From NCBI RefSeq assembly GCF_027744825.2, contig NC_071339.1, positions 27,141,501 through 27,205,500 of the forward strand: a DNA stretch of 64,000 bases, given 5' to 3'. This document shows positions 1-17,866 of this stretch, piece by piece. How positions within the stretch are numbered: position 1 is the first letter of the stretch; each line of letters begins with the position of its first letter. The notes under the pieces were generated by a model. It had not been told where the DNA came from. It saw nothing but the letters and a program-made list of their open reading frames with translations, and did no database searches. Source of the DNA: Synchiropus splendidus (taxonomy: Eukaryota; Chordata; Actinopteri; Syngnathiformes; Callionymidae). Both the position numbers and the translations under genes were made by a program.

Positions 1-345
1 TCCTCTGCTTCCTCTTCTCTCAAACCTACAAACCTCATGTCCTCCTTCACCATCTCCATCAATCTCCTCTTTGGCCTTCCTCTCCACCTTCTGCCTGGCA
101 GTTCCAACCTCAACATCTTCCTACCAATGTACTGGCTCCCTCTCCTCTGCACATGTCCAAACCATCTCCATCTAGCCTCTCTGACTTTGTCTCCAAAACA
201 CCTGGCATGTGCTGTCCCTCTGATCTACTGCTTCCTGATCCTATCCATCCTGCTCACTCCCAGAGAGAAGCTCAGCATCTTCATCTCTGCTACCTCCAGC
301 TCTGCCTCCTGTTTTTTCCTCAGTGCCACTGTTTCCAGACCATAC
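1..345 (-). pseudogene. non-LTR retrotransposon (LINE) ORF2 3' fragment
   Basis: The minus strand encodes the C-terminal tail of a LINE reverse-transcriptase polyprotein. Readable pieces in order are MLYGLETVALRKK, EVAEMKML, RGTAHARCFGDKVREARWRW, FGHVQRR and GRPKRR, a string common to RTE/BovB-like fish LINEs. Only this tail, after the RT catalytic motifs, lies in the window, and the fragment runs off the left edge. Both the clade and whether more of the element lies outside are uncertain. Confidence 0.7.
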
Positions 346-1400
346 AACATTGGCAACACTGATAGACCATTGTTTCATGTCAGTTAGTACACATGGCTGA
401 ATCTTTCAAATTTGTCACCAAACTTGCTACTCTGTGTTTGTCTTTCATTGTTTAATGGTTTAATTGTTTTTTTGCCCCTTTCCACCATGCCCAGTTGCCT
501 TCCCAAGTCGGGGAGAGTAGAAGAAAATTCCCATCTCAGCAATTGTCAGATCCTCCCATCAAAAGGGCGCCAACAAGCTCAACAAACATAGTGATGCCTA
601 ACAAATACATGACGCCTGTTGGCCCTTTTCATTCAGACATGAACTCAGAGATAAATGAGATGACTTCCCTTCCTATCCAGACGTAGTCAGAAAGATACGG
701 TGGCACATCCAGATGTTAAATAATAAGATGTCTTCTCGGGTTAAAATTATTGAACTCTTCCTTTAACTCAAAAGTAGGATCTGTGACTTGTGTACTCTTA
801 GTGCCTTTGTCAGCAGTATTCAGGATGTAATCCAGGTTATGATATTTCTACCTGTTCTAAGCTAACTTCGATGAGAAGCATTTACTGATGACCTTACCCA
901 TTTAGGTGACCAGGGGCCATGGAAACCCCTAGTTCTAACCCTAATAACATTCAGAAATAAGTAATAATGCATTGCAACACCTGCTCATACCATTTGACTC
1001 ATTATTCCTGCAACAAAACAGCAGTCTCATTCATCGTACTGCTTTGGTTTTACTAAGTTCCTATATGTACTTGCACATGATTGAATAACATACATGAGCA
1101 TTGTACAGACAATTTTAGTGGCAAAAGAAAGTCAGTGAAGTGAGTGAACATAGCCTGTTAATTGACTTTATTGAGGCTGCATGAAAAGCCGTATTTCACT
1201 GCCCTACCAACAAATCTCAAATTAATAATTCATAATTTACATAAAAAGCATCAGCATCTACTTCAAAATAGTAATAGTACATAACTCAGAAAAAGAGTCA
1301 ATTGCAGGACAGTTTATTTTAACATTTCACATTCATACTGCAGGCCAGGTAATTACAACAGTTTTCCTCATTTTTTAATGAGGGAGGTCAAAGTTCAGAA
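346..1400. other. no gene recognised
   Basis: This AT-rich stretch separates the LINE fragment from the 3' end of the KDZ gene. The short ORFs here have no recognisable motif. The right-hand 200 bases are probably the 3' untranslated or terminal part of the KDZ element, but I cannot define its end because no terminal inverted repeat was matched. Confidence 0.4.
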
Positions 1401-1414
1401 GAGGAGCTACAATG

Positions 1415-4872
<3,458 letters not shown>

Positions 4873-5460
4873 GTTTTTGTTTTGGTCGACCACTGATGAC
4901 GTCAAAGTCCGACGTGTTTGTATAATTTAATTATTCATCCAAAGCATAAATTCACGTCTCCAAAGAAACGTCGGCGTCCACAACACGTGTACATATTTAA
5001 ACAGAATGAAAAATAGAAACTACGGCTTGGGAGGTTTGAAATGGTCCGCTTGCGTTTCAGCTGACGTCTGTGACGGAGAACGAAACGTGAGTCAGCAAAA
5101 CGAATAAATGACGGAACTTCCTTTCTTGCCAAAAGACTTTATATGCAGTTGATACGATTTTAAATATCCGATAATACTATTTGGCGTAGAAATGTATTCG
5201 ATACAAATGATAAATAAATAACGTATTCGGTCCGTGACGTCAGTTCCTGCCATCCACTTCCTTCCCCAGTCGGATAATAAATGTTATCATTTTCATGACA
5301 TAATATTTAAAAATTGTTACATGTGATTACAACAATTGGCTGCGGAATTACTGGCCAGCTGTACAATAATACCATTGAATTGACACCTACGAGAGAATCT
5401 GGGTCAAAACGAAAAAAAACGAAGCGTCATATACATGAAACGAGCGAAAAAAATGAAAGT
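4873..5460. other. no gene recognised; 5' flank of KDZ gene
   Basis: This stretch is AT-rich and has several CpG-containing blocks, for example the TGACGTCA-like strings near 4895 and 5237. It may hold the promoter of the minus-strand KDZ gene, but no core promoter element can be defended. Confidence 0.3.
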
Positions 5461-6868
5461 AAGGCGTACATTTGTCGCTAGAAATGTGATCAAAAAGCAA
5501 CAATAGCTTATAATTGTTTTAAAATCTCACAATTTAAATCAAAACTAGAACGGGTGTCCGCCATGTTTTGGGCTCTATCAGTCACGTGACCGGAGGCACG
5601 CCATTCACAAATCCATTGAGAAATGACTCGTACGAGAGAAACGATTTTTGAGGCAAAGTATTCAAAGGATTACGGTATGCCAAGTGGACAAACGTAGTTA
5701 TTGCACGTTCAGTGAGCGAAATAGAACGCATGTCGACCATGTTTCGGTCCAAACGAAAGAAAATAAGCGTTATTTGCATAAAACAAGCACATAAAATTAC
5801 AACGTGGGATATATTTGTCGCTAGAAATGTGATCAAAAGCCAATAAAGTTATTTAAAAAACCCACAATTTGGAGCGGATTTATGGCCAGCAGGGCAAACG
5901 TCACAATACTACGTTTTATTAGGAATCACAAATCAATCTCGGCCCAAACGAAAGAAAATAAGCTTTATTTACATAAAACAAGCACATAATATTATAATGT
6001 AGGATATATTTGTCGCTAGAAATGTAATCAAAAGCCAATAAAGTTATTTAAAAAAATCCACAATTTGGAGCGTATTTATGGCCAGCAGGGCAAACGTCAC
6101 AATACTACGTTTTATTAGGAATCACAAAACAATCTCGGCCCAAACGAAAGAAAATAAGCTTTATTTACATAAAACAAGCACATAATATTATAATGTAGGA
6201 TATATTTGTCGCTAGAAATGTGATCAAAAGCCAATAAAGTTATTTTAAAAATCCGCAATTTGGAGTGGATTTATGGCCAGCAGGATAAACGTCACAATAC
6301 TACGATTTAACAGGGAATCACAAAACTATCTCGGTCCAAACGAAAGAAAATAAGCGTTATTTACATAAAACAAGCACATAATATTACAATGTGGGATATA
6401 TTTGTCGCTAGAAATGTGATCAAAAGCCAATAAAGTCATTTAAAAAAACCCACAATTTGGAGTGGATTTATGGGCGGCAGGGCAAACGTCACAATACTAC
6501 GATTTCAGTGAGCACCACTAAAAAATCTGGGTCAAAACTATAAAACGAAGCGCCATAAACATACATCGAGCAGAAAATATGAAAATAAAGTGTACATTTG
6601 TCACTAGAAATGTGATCAAAACTCAACAAAAGCATTTAATTGTTTTAAAATTTCGCAATTTAGAGCAAAAATACAACGGATGTCCGCCATGTTTTATGTT
6701 CAGACAGGGGAGAAAGCTGTCAGTCACGTGTCCAAAAGAACGCCCTTCACGAAGCCATTGAGAAATTAAATGTACCTGGGATACGTTTTTTGAGGCAAAT
6801 CCGTCAAACCATTACGTTTTCTCTAAGTGGACAAACGTCGTCATTGTACGTTTTTCTGTGAGACTGGG
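5461..6868. repeat. satellite of about 196 bp with longer flanking variants
   Basis: The string ATATTTGTCGCTAGAAATG recurs at about 5811, 6005, 6202 and 6398, a spacing of 194 to 197 bp. Each unit also carries AATAAAGT, GGCAAACGTCACAATACTAC and ACATAAAACAAGCACATAA. The array is flanked at 5461-5810 and 6590-6868 by longer related units that contain TGTCCGCCATGTTTT and AAGTGGACAAACGTCGT. The short unit therefore looks like an internal amplification within a longer repeat. The right edge is fused to a truncated Polinton integrase. Confidence 0.85.
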
Positions 6869-7526
6869 TTGCATTTTTATACTACTGTGATAGCTGTGAT
6901 TATAACTCTTTACTAGATCCTGTAAAACCTCGATGTAACGTAATGTGTTTTTAGCCGTGAAATATCTCCACATCCGACTTTTAAGAGTGAGGTTAAATCT
7001 CTCAACCACAGAGGCCTTAACGTCACTCGCTGTTGAAAAATGATTAATACCCTTCCTTTCCATCAAAGCCCTGAAACTCTTGTTAAAAAAATCTTTCCCA
7101 TCATCCGTCTGTAGCTTTGCAGGTGTCCCGCACTCCTCCAGCACTGTTTTGAACGCCTTCATTCTCTCGATCGGAGTCTTTCTTTTTAAAACGCGTACAT
7201 AGGCCCTCTTTGAAAATACATCTATAACGGTCAACAAGTAATTTTGATCGTCGTTATATCTAGCCAACGCCTGCATGTCGCATAGGTCGGCCTGGAATTG
7301 TTGAAGAGGCCTGTGAACAAATACTCTGTATCTCGGAAAGTTTACTCTGGCTGGTTTATGCAGGGTGTAAGCATCCTGTTTTGATAAAAAAATCTTTAAT
7401 AGATTTAGAACTGACTGGTTTTCCAGTCTCAACCTGCACCCCTGGACGAAGGCGACTCACACCTCCAGAGGTCCCGGGGTGAAGAGGATTGTAATAAACT
7501 CTTTTAATGATGTGTTTCACCGTCAT
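6869..7526 (-). pseudogene. Polinton-type integrase, copy 1 (C-terminus and chromodomain lost)
   Basis: A retroviral-like DDE integrase of the Polinton/Maverick type, which would insert the element into host DNA. The start ATG at 7526 gives MTVKHIIKRVYYNPLHPG, the N-terminal motif also present in the second copy (start 36860). A frameshift in a T-run near 7390 separates this from LSKQDAYTLHKPARV. The core then reads QADLCDM (first Asp), LQTDDGKDFF (second Asp) and KASVVERFN (Glu), so all three catalytic acidic residues are present. The frame ends abruptly at IKM near 6869, where satellite sequence begins. The C-terminal barrel and chromodomain seen in copy 2 (35225-35560) are absent. It has the same strand and gene order as copy 2. 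Confidence 0.9.
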
Positions 7527-7651
7527 GTTAAACGAGAAATGAATGAGCTGAGATCCAAATATACTTCTTAATGTTTTTTATTCCACAGGTTATGTAAGGA
7601 TTCAAACGTAATGTTATACAAAGACAGTAAAAGAGTAAAAAAAAATAAACA

Positions 7652-7900
7652 TCACATACGAGGGAATCTCGTGTTTGTGACATCGCCCAGGACCGGCGTT
7701 CTATTCCAGATTCTACTTGCTGATTCCAGACGTTCAATTAGAAGATCCTCAGGCTCATGTTTGATGTATTCATTCCAGACAGTTGATTTTCGACACCTCA
7801 TTTCGAGCAAGACTGTCTCAGCCGTAGCCTTCGTTCTCATTTTCCCCGGTTGTACGTCATTCAGGGTCAAGTAGTGTTGTACAGCAGGCAGAAAGTTGTT
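7652..7900 (-). CDS. small ORF beside Polinton integrase, unknown function
   Basis: The open frame begins without an ATG near 7900 and ends at 7652. It contains FLPAVQHYLTLNDVQPGK, KSTVWNEYIKHEPEDLLIER and RIWNRTPVLGDVTNT. It lies immediately downstream of the 7902-8465 ORF and upstream of integrase copy 1, all on the minus strand, as in a compact viral gene block. I do not recognise the family. It could be a decayed or spliced 3' exon rather than a separate gene. Confidence 0.4.
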   Translation of the reverse strand, partial: NNFLPAVQHYLTLNDVQPGKMRTKATAETVLLEMRCRKSTVWNEYIKHEPEDLLIERLESASRIWNRTPVLGDVTNTRFPRM

Positions 7901-7901
7901 G

Positions 7902-8465
7902 TTACTTCATCAACGGGTGGAAATTAAGGCGGTAGAAATCATCCTCCATCTCTTCAAGACAGCTGTGTTGTAGTTGGCTGGGATGGTCTACTTGGCAACC
8001 GTAGCAGATCTCCCTCCAATACCTGCGTATGGTTTTACCTAGTAGATGAAATACAACTGTCTTTAAAGCTTTCAAGAAGAAACCGCTTATCCATCCATCC
8101 GTGTCATCATTAGCTGCTGGTTCTTGGTCTTGAGAAGCAGTGGATAAAGCAGGCGGATGCACGTCGACAGTTTCGTTCCCGGGGCAGGCGGTTGCTGCCT
8201 TCCCTACAGGTTCCTCCTCGTCATCCACATCTTGCATTTCAGTTGCAACAGAGTCGTCTGTGTCGTCTTTGACGTCCAATGAAGGACGGGCTCCGTCTGT
8301 CGTGTCGTTGTTAGAACCCTCGTACTTATGACCGTCAGCCGCAACGTGTTCTACCGCAGGATGTAGAGGTGACGGCGAGGAGTTGTTCATCCCGTACCCG
8401 GGGCCGCCTGTAGCAGCTCCGAGGAAGGTAGTGACGATACGTCTCGGAACACCTTCTGGCCTCAT
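7902..8465 (-). CDS. acidic ORF with Cys/His motif, Polinton accessory candidate
   Basis: A 187-residue frame with an ATG start at 8465. It has a glycine/proline-rich N-terminus (about residues 10-40), a long low-complexity acidic middle (about 60-130) and a conserved-looking C-terminus WISGFFLKALKTVVFHLLGK followed by CYGCQVDHPSQLQHSC. The C-x2-C-x4-PSQ-x2-H-x-C spacing looks like a small metal-binding site. From memory, similar strings occur in accessory ORFs of fish Polintons, but I cannot verify this. Its ATG overlaps the TGA of the upstream frame (ATGA), a compact arrangement typical of viral elements. No frameshift is visible. Confidence 0.55.
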   Translation of the reverse strand: MRPEGVPRRIVTTFLGAATGGPGYGMNNSSPSPLHPAVEHVAADGHKYEGSNNDTTDGARPSLDVKDDTDDSVATEMQDVDDEEEPVGKAATACPGNETVDVHPPALSTASQDQEPAANDDTDGWISGFFLKALKTVVFHLLGKTIRRYWREICYGCQVDHPSQLQHSCLEEMEDDFYRLNFHPLMK

Positions 8466-8809
8466 CGTTGTCTTGGACGGTCTTGTTCCAACAGGTACGT
8501 CTGCATGGTGTTGCTCTGGAAAAAATCCTCTTTATAACAGCCATCAACAAGTAGGCGGTCCAGGGTGGGGCGGTCCTAAAACACAAGGGCATCATTCCAT
8601 AAGCGGCTATGGTAGAAGAGACCGTCGATTTTTGAAGAAATCTCCTGGATTGTCTCACTCCAAGCATCCATCGGTATGGTTAACAGAGTACGAAAAACAC
8701 CACAATCGGAATTAATATACTCCAGGACGAAATCTTCTTCTTCTTCACCTGTGACTCCTGTTGATACTTTATGGATGGCCCTGAAGGACCAACGTCCTGA
8801 TCCTAACAT
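8462..8809 (-). pseudogene. accessory ORF with in-frame stop, overlaps next gene by ATGA
   Basis: The minus-strand frame runs from MLGSGRWSFRAIHK through GEEEEDFVLEYINSDCGVF to LWNDALVF, where a TAG interrupts it. It then stays open through LDRLLVDGCYKEDFF and MQTYLLEQDRPRQR to a TGA that overlaps the next ATG. The in-frame continuation suggests one original gene with a nonsense mutation, although a minus-strand AG at the TAG could be a splice acceptor. Family not recognised. Confidence 0.4.
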
Positions 8810-8819
8810 TTGAATCACA

Positions 8820-11459
8820 TCGTCTTTTGCACCTGCACGTCACTAACATGCTGGTGCTTGACCTCGGCTTGCTTGCACCGTCACTTGAAATTACTGCATT
8901 TAATAAAAACAAGAGAAAAGAAACGCCCTTTAAACTTGACTGTAGCTTGCTGAATAAACGCATCCAACATACGCACTGGTGGATGCATTTAGACAATCAT
9001 CAGCTGGTCATTTGGTCGATGCTGAGCCAGGATAATTAATAATTTAGCGATAACTTCCTTGGAGAAACATCTCACCCGTCCAGCTGGAGTTGCTGTCCTG
9101 GCAGCTGCCTCACTGTCCAGCTCATATTTGATGTCACAGCAGTGTTTCTGTGAATGGAGATGCACTGCCAGTGTCCAGCTGAATCAGGTGTAACTGGATC
9201 ACACGTCACCATCTTTGTATCTGCGGCCAATTTAAGCGCAGAAAAACAAGGCGTTTGACAAATTTTATTGATGGTAAAGGCATAAAGGGAAATTTTAGGC
9301 GTGTTTTCCTTCTCCCATAGCTATTAATAGTAATATTGAAATGTTTATTTTTATCTTTGCTGAAGGGGACCCCACATATGACCTTGAAATGAATAAGGAT
9401 CGGGCATGCGCATGATGTAACTTACTGAAATTCAGTGACCGTTTTCTCCCACCAACTTTCATCTATTTGAAAACCTGATTCCCTGTTGTATGCTCCTCTC
9501 GTTTTTGACCTCAATCTCATGAATATATTTCAGAAACAATTCTCTTCTAGGGCTGAGTAGATTGTTGCTGAGTCAGGAGGTAGAGAAGGAAACCTGTGAA
9601 AGTTTTTATTTTTTTATTTATTTTAGACAAAATATATGATTTGATATTGTTTTGAGAGACTATTGTACGAGCGTGACAAGCATTTCTCCAAGTAAGAGGG
9701 AGGAAACACACGATTCTCTTTTTGGGCCAGAATTCTGAGTGGCTGAATTATATTTACAGCGCTTCTGAAATTGGGAGCAAACTTTAATAGCATGGAACGT
9801 AACCTTGGGATTCTTGACATTGGTAGGTCTTTTCATAGGCAGTGAGGAATATACTGGAGCATTAATAGAGGATGAGCATGAAAACATTTCCAGTTTGGAC
9901 TAAGGTAAACATCAGTAAGACAGCAGATTTTATGAATATAAGAGGCTCAATAATAAAACTGTTTTGAATTTACACTTATGGAGTAACGATCTGCTGACCC
10001 GAGGAGACTTCCCACTCCAAACAAAATCACTTGCTGTAGTTTATCAATGATTTTTTTTTTTTTCTTTTTAAATTTCTCCACCTCTGAAGGTCAGATTTGA
10101 CTAGAGTCGTGCGTGAAGGTAAAGGTAGAGGATTTATTGTCAATTCTGCCATATGCATTACATATCAAGGATTGAAATGTGCAGCCACATGAACGCAGAG
10201 AGATTTAAAACAAGATTCTTTAAATCAAAGTGCAGGTTCTTGAAGCCTACCCCTTTTAATTGGATGACATATGCTTTTCTCATTTTTGACCCTATATCCT
10301 GAAAACATGAATAATAATTCACTATTGTTATGCATGATGTCTTTAAACCCTAGAGATGAGCTCTGTGTGACTCTGCTAAAGACTTAATGCCCAAGTGGTT
10401 TCCATAATACCTCTTATGAAGACCCTCCAATATTTATAACGTACAGAACATTAAGAATCACCCGTTATAATGTACTTAAATATGTAATAATAATGTATAT
10501 GTAATAATGTATAATCAAAAAACATGTTTTATTAGTGCATAATTTACATTTTCCCTTTGGTTTCCTTGTTTATACATTCTGTTTATAATATGCTAATGAT
10601 AATGCTAATAACAGACATATGTAGATCGTAGTTATGAGAACACAGAAGTGTAAGAGCTGTTGCCACGAAAGAGCATTACAAGGGTACTGTGCTATAAAAC
10701 GGTTATTATTCATGATGCTAATGTCGAATCAGCGTAGCATTTTTGTGTGGTCATCTTTGCTCAGTATGGAAGTCAAAAGTCGTGGGACAACCTGGGACTA
10801 AGTTCAGGTGGTCATGGAAAAGTGGACAGGAAGTTAATATACTGTAGGATTTCACAGCTTCTATTGACTGAATTGACTGATCTGCATCTTGTGACATTTA
10901 TGAGACATTTATCTGAGAAACTTAAGGGAAATCAAACATATGCAGTGGCAGGAAGTAGCAATGAAAGCAATCGTGAAGCTATTTAGTGAAATCTCGCAGA
11001 AAAGCATTTCCTCCTCCCAGAGGCTCTTTGACTGTGTGTGTGATTGCAATGGCAATGATCTTGAATCCACTTCGTGGGGACTGTCTTTCCTTATTTTATA
11101 CTGAACAACAAGCACGGCTCTATTTACTGTTTCGTTCAAATGAAACACAACATACCAGGGCCCATCACTGTGTTCTGAAACCTCCTTTGAGTCAATAAGC
11201 GTCATGCAATCTTGAGCTGCGTTTTTAATGTGTGCAGTTTTGGCGCGTGTTGCTCGCTCGGTGCCCAGAGAGTACAGAGAGCTGCAGATGGTAACAGGCA
11301 GGGAGGTGGGAAACCTTGTCTCTCTTGCACCTCAGACTGTGCTGAAACCTGATTTGTAAACATGCTCACAGGAACCATCTGCCGCTGAGTTCATGTTTTC
11401 CTCTGCATTTTTTGATTTGGGATTCCATAAATAGACAGAGAGATGAAGGAGACCACTAT
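8820..11459. other. no gene recognised
   Basis: This 2.6-kb AT-rich interval lies between the Polinton accessory block and the inverted repeat at 11460. Several short ORFs exist, but none has a recognisable motif, and I matched no internal repeat to other parts of the window. The distal part of the left Polinton relic could lie here, eroded beyond recognition. Confidence 0.4.
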
Positions 11460-11607
11460 ATGTCAAATCTGTATGATTGATGGTCCCCCGGGAGTAATAA
11501 AACCCTCCCCTTCCGGAAGTAATAAACCCCACCCCTTTTTATATCAAAAAGAAATTAAAATAATTACCCTCCCCATTTTTATATCAACAGGAAATTAAAA
11601 TAATGAA
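11460..11607 (+). repeat. left inverted repeat of the 26-kb element
   Basis: This is the reverse complement of the right end at 37495-37671. Matching pieces in order are ATGTCAAA, CTGTAT, GGTCCCCC, then GTAATAAAACCC, then a roughly 50-bp subrepeat with TATATCAAAAAGAAATTAAA. The left copy has two subrepeats and the right copy has more. Identity is imperfect, with small gaps. Confidence 0.65.
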
Positions 11608-11762
11608 GGTCCAAGGGGTAGCTTCACCCTTGTGTGATGCAGGGGGTGGGGGTCAGCTACATCCTCACAGACGCAAGGGTCAGGCAGGGTCAGCGGGAGG
11701 GTGGGTGTGTGATGAGACACCGGGAGGATTACCTTAGGGGTGTAGGTAAAAAAAAAAGGGGT

Positions 11763-12240
11763 AAAACAAAAAGAAAGAAATACTTTTAGTTTTCAGCATT
11801 AGTCAATGTTTGAACTGTTTCTGCATTGCAGGCTAAATAATCAAAACACATTAGTAGCTACAATATTATTTCGGGTTTAAACATTTTAGAAGTTATTTAA
11901 CATCTTATGAAGAAGTTTTTCATTCTTGAAATATTTCTTAAAGATAAAACAGTAGAAAGAAAACACTTCTTAGTCTTCACTAATAGTTCAAACAACGCAG
12001 CTACCCAACTCATGCACCATTTTTCAAAATGCGTTTAAACAGATAATTTGTACTTGTTTGAGAAATACTTTTAGTTTTCAGAATAGAACAAAAGAAAGAA
12101 ATACTTTTAGTTTTCAGAAAATAAGGTTGAGTGAACAAGGATAAAACAAAAGAAAGAAATACTTTTAGTTTTCAGAAAATAAGGTTGAGTGAACAAGGAT
12201 AAAACAAAAGAAAGAAATACTTTAGTTTTCAGCATTAGTT
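11763..12240 (+). repeat. repeat A, copy 1
   Basis: It begins AAAACAAAAAGAAAGAAATA and continues with TTTTCAGCATTAGTCAATG. It matches 19920-20400 closely throughout. Inside are three tandem subunits of about 58 bp starting AAAGAAAGAAATACTT (near 12085, 12147 and 12205). The first 25 bases of repeat A are also the exact junction sequence of the macro-repeat units. Confidence 0.85.
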
Positions 12241-12417
12241 CAAATAACACAGCTATTCAACTCATATGAGTTTCTGTTGAATCAGTCTATTTAATTTTAC
12301 ACCCTGTGTGAGTTTTAAACGATGCAATTTTACTTACTCAGGAAATACTTAAAAAAGGGGTAAACAGCGGTGTGACAACAGGCATTATGCCTGACTCTTT
12401 CTCAGACACCGAAACAT

Positions 12418-13128
12418 ACCACATTTTACATCAGTTCCGGGGTAACCTTCGCTGTTGACCAGACCTTCCAGAACTTCATCCTCCTTTCCAAAAGGACTCC
12501 AGACTACCCATGGATGCCTCTTCCTCTGCACGTCGTAGGTGAATATTTATCTATCTATCCATCTATCTATATCTATACAGTATACATATAAGTATATACA
12601 TATATGTGTATCTATGTATTTACATTTACATATATAAGTATAATAAAAACGTTACGCCATGTTTATCACGTACCATGTCTCTTTTCATTGACAGACGTCG
12701 TCACTCATCTGTGTGACGTTCATTTAACGCAGAGTGATACTGGTAAAAATATTGAATTATTTTATAATTCGTTGTTAATATCTCTATTATGTGTTACAAC
12801 AGCCGCACTTCTATTTTTCAGATATTATCGCCTCCGCGAATAACTTCCCGGAGACGCTGATCGGCGCTGAGGAGCTTGAGCGGTTAATGCGTGTAACTTT
12901 TGAAGACGGAGATGCCCGTGCGGATCTGTCGGCTGTGAATCTGAGAGCGAGTCTTCAAGTCAGCGGCACCGAGGCTCAGAACACGCCGTGTATTATAATA
13001 ATCGACAGCGAGGACGAGTTCGTCCGGGGCCGAGTACAGGAAATCGATCGAAGGGGAGTAACCAACGCTCTCTGAGCCGTAAGCGACGGTTAATTCGGCA
13101 CGGAAGACAGGACCGGCGCGAGTCATTG
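12418..13128 (+). pseudogene. partial copy (exons 1-3) of the spliced left-arm gene
   Basis: A close copy of 21262-21975. Exon 1 ends CACGTCGTAG before GTGAAT. Exon 2 (48 bases) follows TTTTCATTGACAG. Exon 3 starts at 12822 after TATTTTTCAG and ends before GTGAG at 13129. Splicing phases are preserved, and the frame reads DVVTHLCDVHLTQSDT and then DIIASANNFPETLIGAEELE, with the acidic motif IIIIDSEDEF. Exon 3 is 307 nt against 308 in the other copy, and the frame ends early at NAL. It flows directly into the first macro-repeat unit. Confidence 0.6.
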
Positions 13129-13209
13129 GTGAGAAGGAGACAGCGATTCTAATCATAATTACGATAACTAGGTAAAGAATAGCGGTATTTATTAAGTGTA
13201 TATACCTGC

Positions 13210-15830
<2,621 letters not shown>

Positions 15831-16375
15831 ACTTGTGTGTGTGTGTGTGTGTGTGTGTCCATGAAAAGATCACCCGGAACCCGGAAATCAGACACGACCG
15901 GGAAGTCATCCGGACCCTGTGGATGCTGATCATTCATTGAACGGGTCGCTCCAACTGTTCAACGGTGAGAGCAAAACATTCAGTTCAATAAAAAAAAAGT
16001 ATTTTAACAACAGTCTGTCGATGTATTTTATATTTAACTACCTATGTTTTTTGTTTTATTCAACGCCTGTGCGTATGAAAACAGACGATCAGTCAGAGGT
16101 CGACGGAGTAGGGCACCCGCTCGTTGATTCTTTAACTCACCAGATGCCTCAGCTGATAGGAGGTGGGAAAAAATATTTTGGAGTGATAGTTTACGTTTCA
16201 CTGCTGTATTTATTTATTTATTTTTTCACATGAAAACAGATACAAAGACAACGAGCACGCCACACCTTCTACCTGTCGCTTCAACACCAACACCAACGTT
16301 TGGTAAGATACGAATCTCAATTTTTTTCAACACATCTCTGCCGTTCAGTATCAGTTGAATGGTTGTATGTTCGCT

Positions 16376-16417
<42 letters not shown>

Positions 16418-17866
16418 TACGTGCGTGCGTGCGTGTGTGTGTGCGTGTGTGTGTGTTTTATCTGTAATGCGGTTTGTCTATGTTCCGGCTATGTGCTTTT
16501 AGACGGTGTCATTTTACTATTGAAGGTGTTTGAGTAACTGTTGCTGCTAAGCGTCATTGTGATTTTAATACTGTGCTTTAACGACGGCGGCCGCTAGAGG
16601 TCGTGATTTAACTAATTGTAATGTGCTTTAACGACGGCGGCCACTAGAGGGCGAGATTTTACTAACTGTAATGTGCTTTAACGACGGCGGCCACTAGAGG
16701 TCGTGATTTTACTAATTGTAATGTGCTTTAACGACGGCGGCCACTAGAGGTCGTGATTTTACTAACTGTAATGTGCTTTAACGACGGCGGCCACTAGAGG
16801 TCGTGATTTTACTAATTGTAATGTGCTTTAACGACGGCGGCCGCTAGAGGGCGTGATTTTACTAATTGTAATGTGCTTTATCGACGGCGGCCACTAGAGG
16901 GCGTGAATTTACTAACTGTAATGTGCTTTAACGACGGCGGCCACTAGAGGTCGTGATTTTACTAACTGTAATGTGCTTTAATGAGGGCGGCCACTAGAGG
17001 TCGTGATTTTACTAATTGTAATGTGCTTTAACGACGGCGGACGCTAGAGGTCGTGATTTTACTAACTGTAATGTGCTTTAACGACAGCGGCCGCTAGAGG
17101 TCGTGATTTTACTAACTGTAATGTGCTTTAACGACGGCGGCCGCTAGAGGTCGTGATTTTACTAACTGTAATGTGCTTTAACGACGGCGGCCACTAGAGG
17201 TCGTAATTTTACTAATTGTAATGTGCTTTAACGACGGCGGCCACTAGAGGTCGTGATTTTACTAACTGTTATGTGGTTTAACGACGGCGGCCGCTAGAGG
17301 TCGTGATTTTACTAATTGTAATGTGCTTTAACGACGGCGGCCACTAGAGGTCGGGATTTTACTAACTGTAATGTGCTTTAACGACGGCGTCCACTAGAGG
17401 TCGTGATTTTACTAACTGTAATGTGGTTAAACGACGGCGTCCACTAGAGGTCGTGATTTTACTAATTGTAATGTGGTTTAATGACAGTATACACTAGTGA
17501 TTTACTATTTGTTTTTACGCTTTAAATGTTGATCCTTAGTAGATCCCTACATTTACACTCTGTTTATATTAATATCATATTAACTGCTATCCGAGGTCTT
17601 GCTTCTAGATTGTATTTACATTTGTATTGTTGTCGGTATTCTGTTTCAGCTCTCCCCTCTGGGTCTTGGCCTTTGTGGGAGACATCGACGCCGGTTTCCT
17701 CAGTACCTCTGGATCTACTATCCGGACCGTTCCCTGCTGAAGACTCGACGTCGGCATCTGGGCTATCCGCACCTCCACAGCCACCGTCGCCGACACCATC
17801 AGCACAGCCAGCAACCACAGACAAGCCGCGGACATCGCCCCGGATACCAAAACAAAAAGAAAGAAA
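15831..17866 (+). repeat. macro-repeat unit 2
   Basis: Same order as unit 1 and nearly identical outside the VNTR: (TG)n, exon copies 4-6, imperfect (TG)n, VNTR, and 5' part of exon 7. The exon 6 donor here is the canonical GTAAGA. It is about 0.5 kb shorter than unit 1 because it has about ten fewer VNTR units. Confidence 0.85.
16570..17490 (+). repeat. 50-bp VNTR array 2, about 18 units
   Basis: Same 50-bp unit and orientation as array 1. It includes two units with the core CCACTAGAGGGCG (near 16640 and 16890) that fully match the published CTCF core consensus CCASYAGRKGGC. Confidence 0.95.

Noticed and set aside
37..387. 116-residue hydrophobic plus-strand ORF
   Set aside because: Antisense shadow of the LINE tail encoded on the minus strand.
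8140..8715. Plus-strand ORFs over the accessory block
   Set aside because: Antisense to the better-supported minus-strand frames and rich in codon-mirror low complexity.
10747..11205. Overlapping ORFs on both strands in the 9-11 kb gap
   Set aside because: Short, no motif, no splice support.
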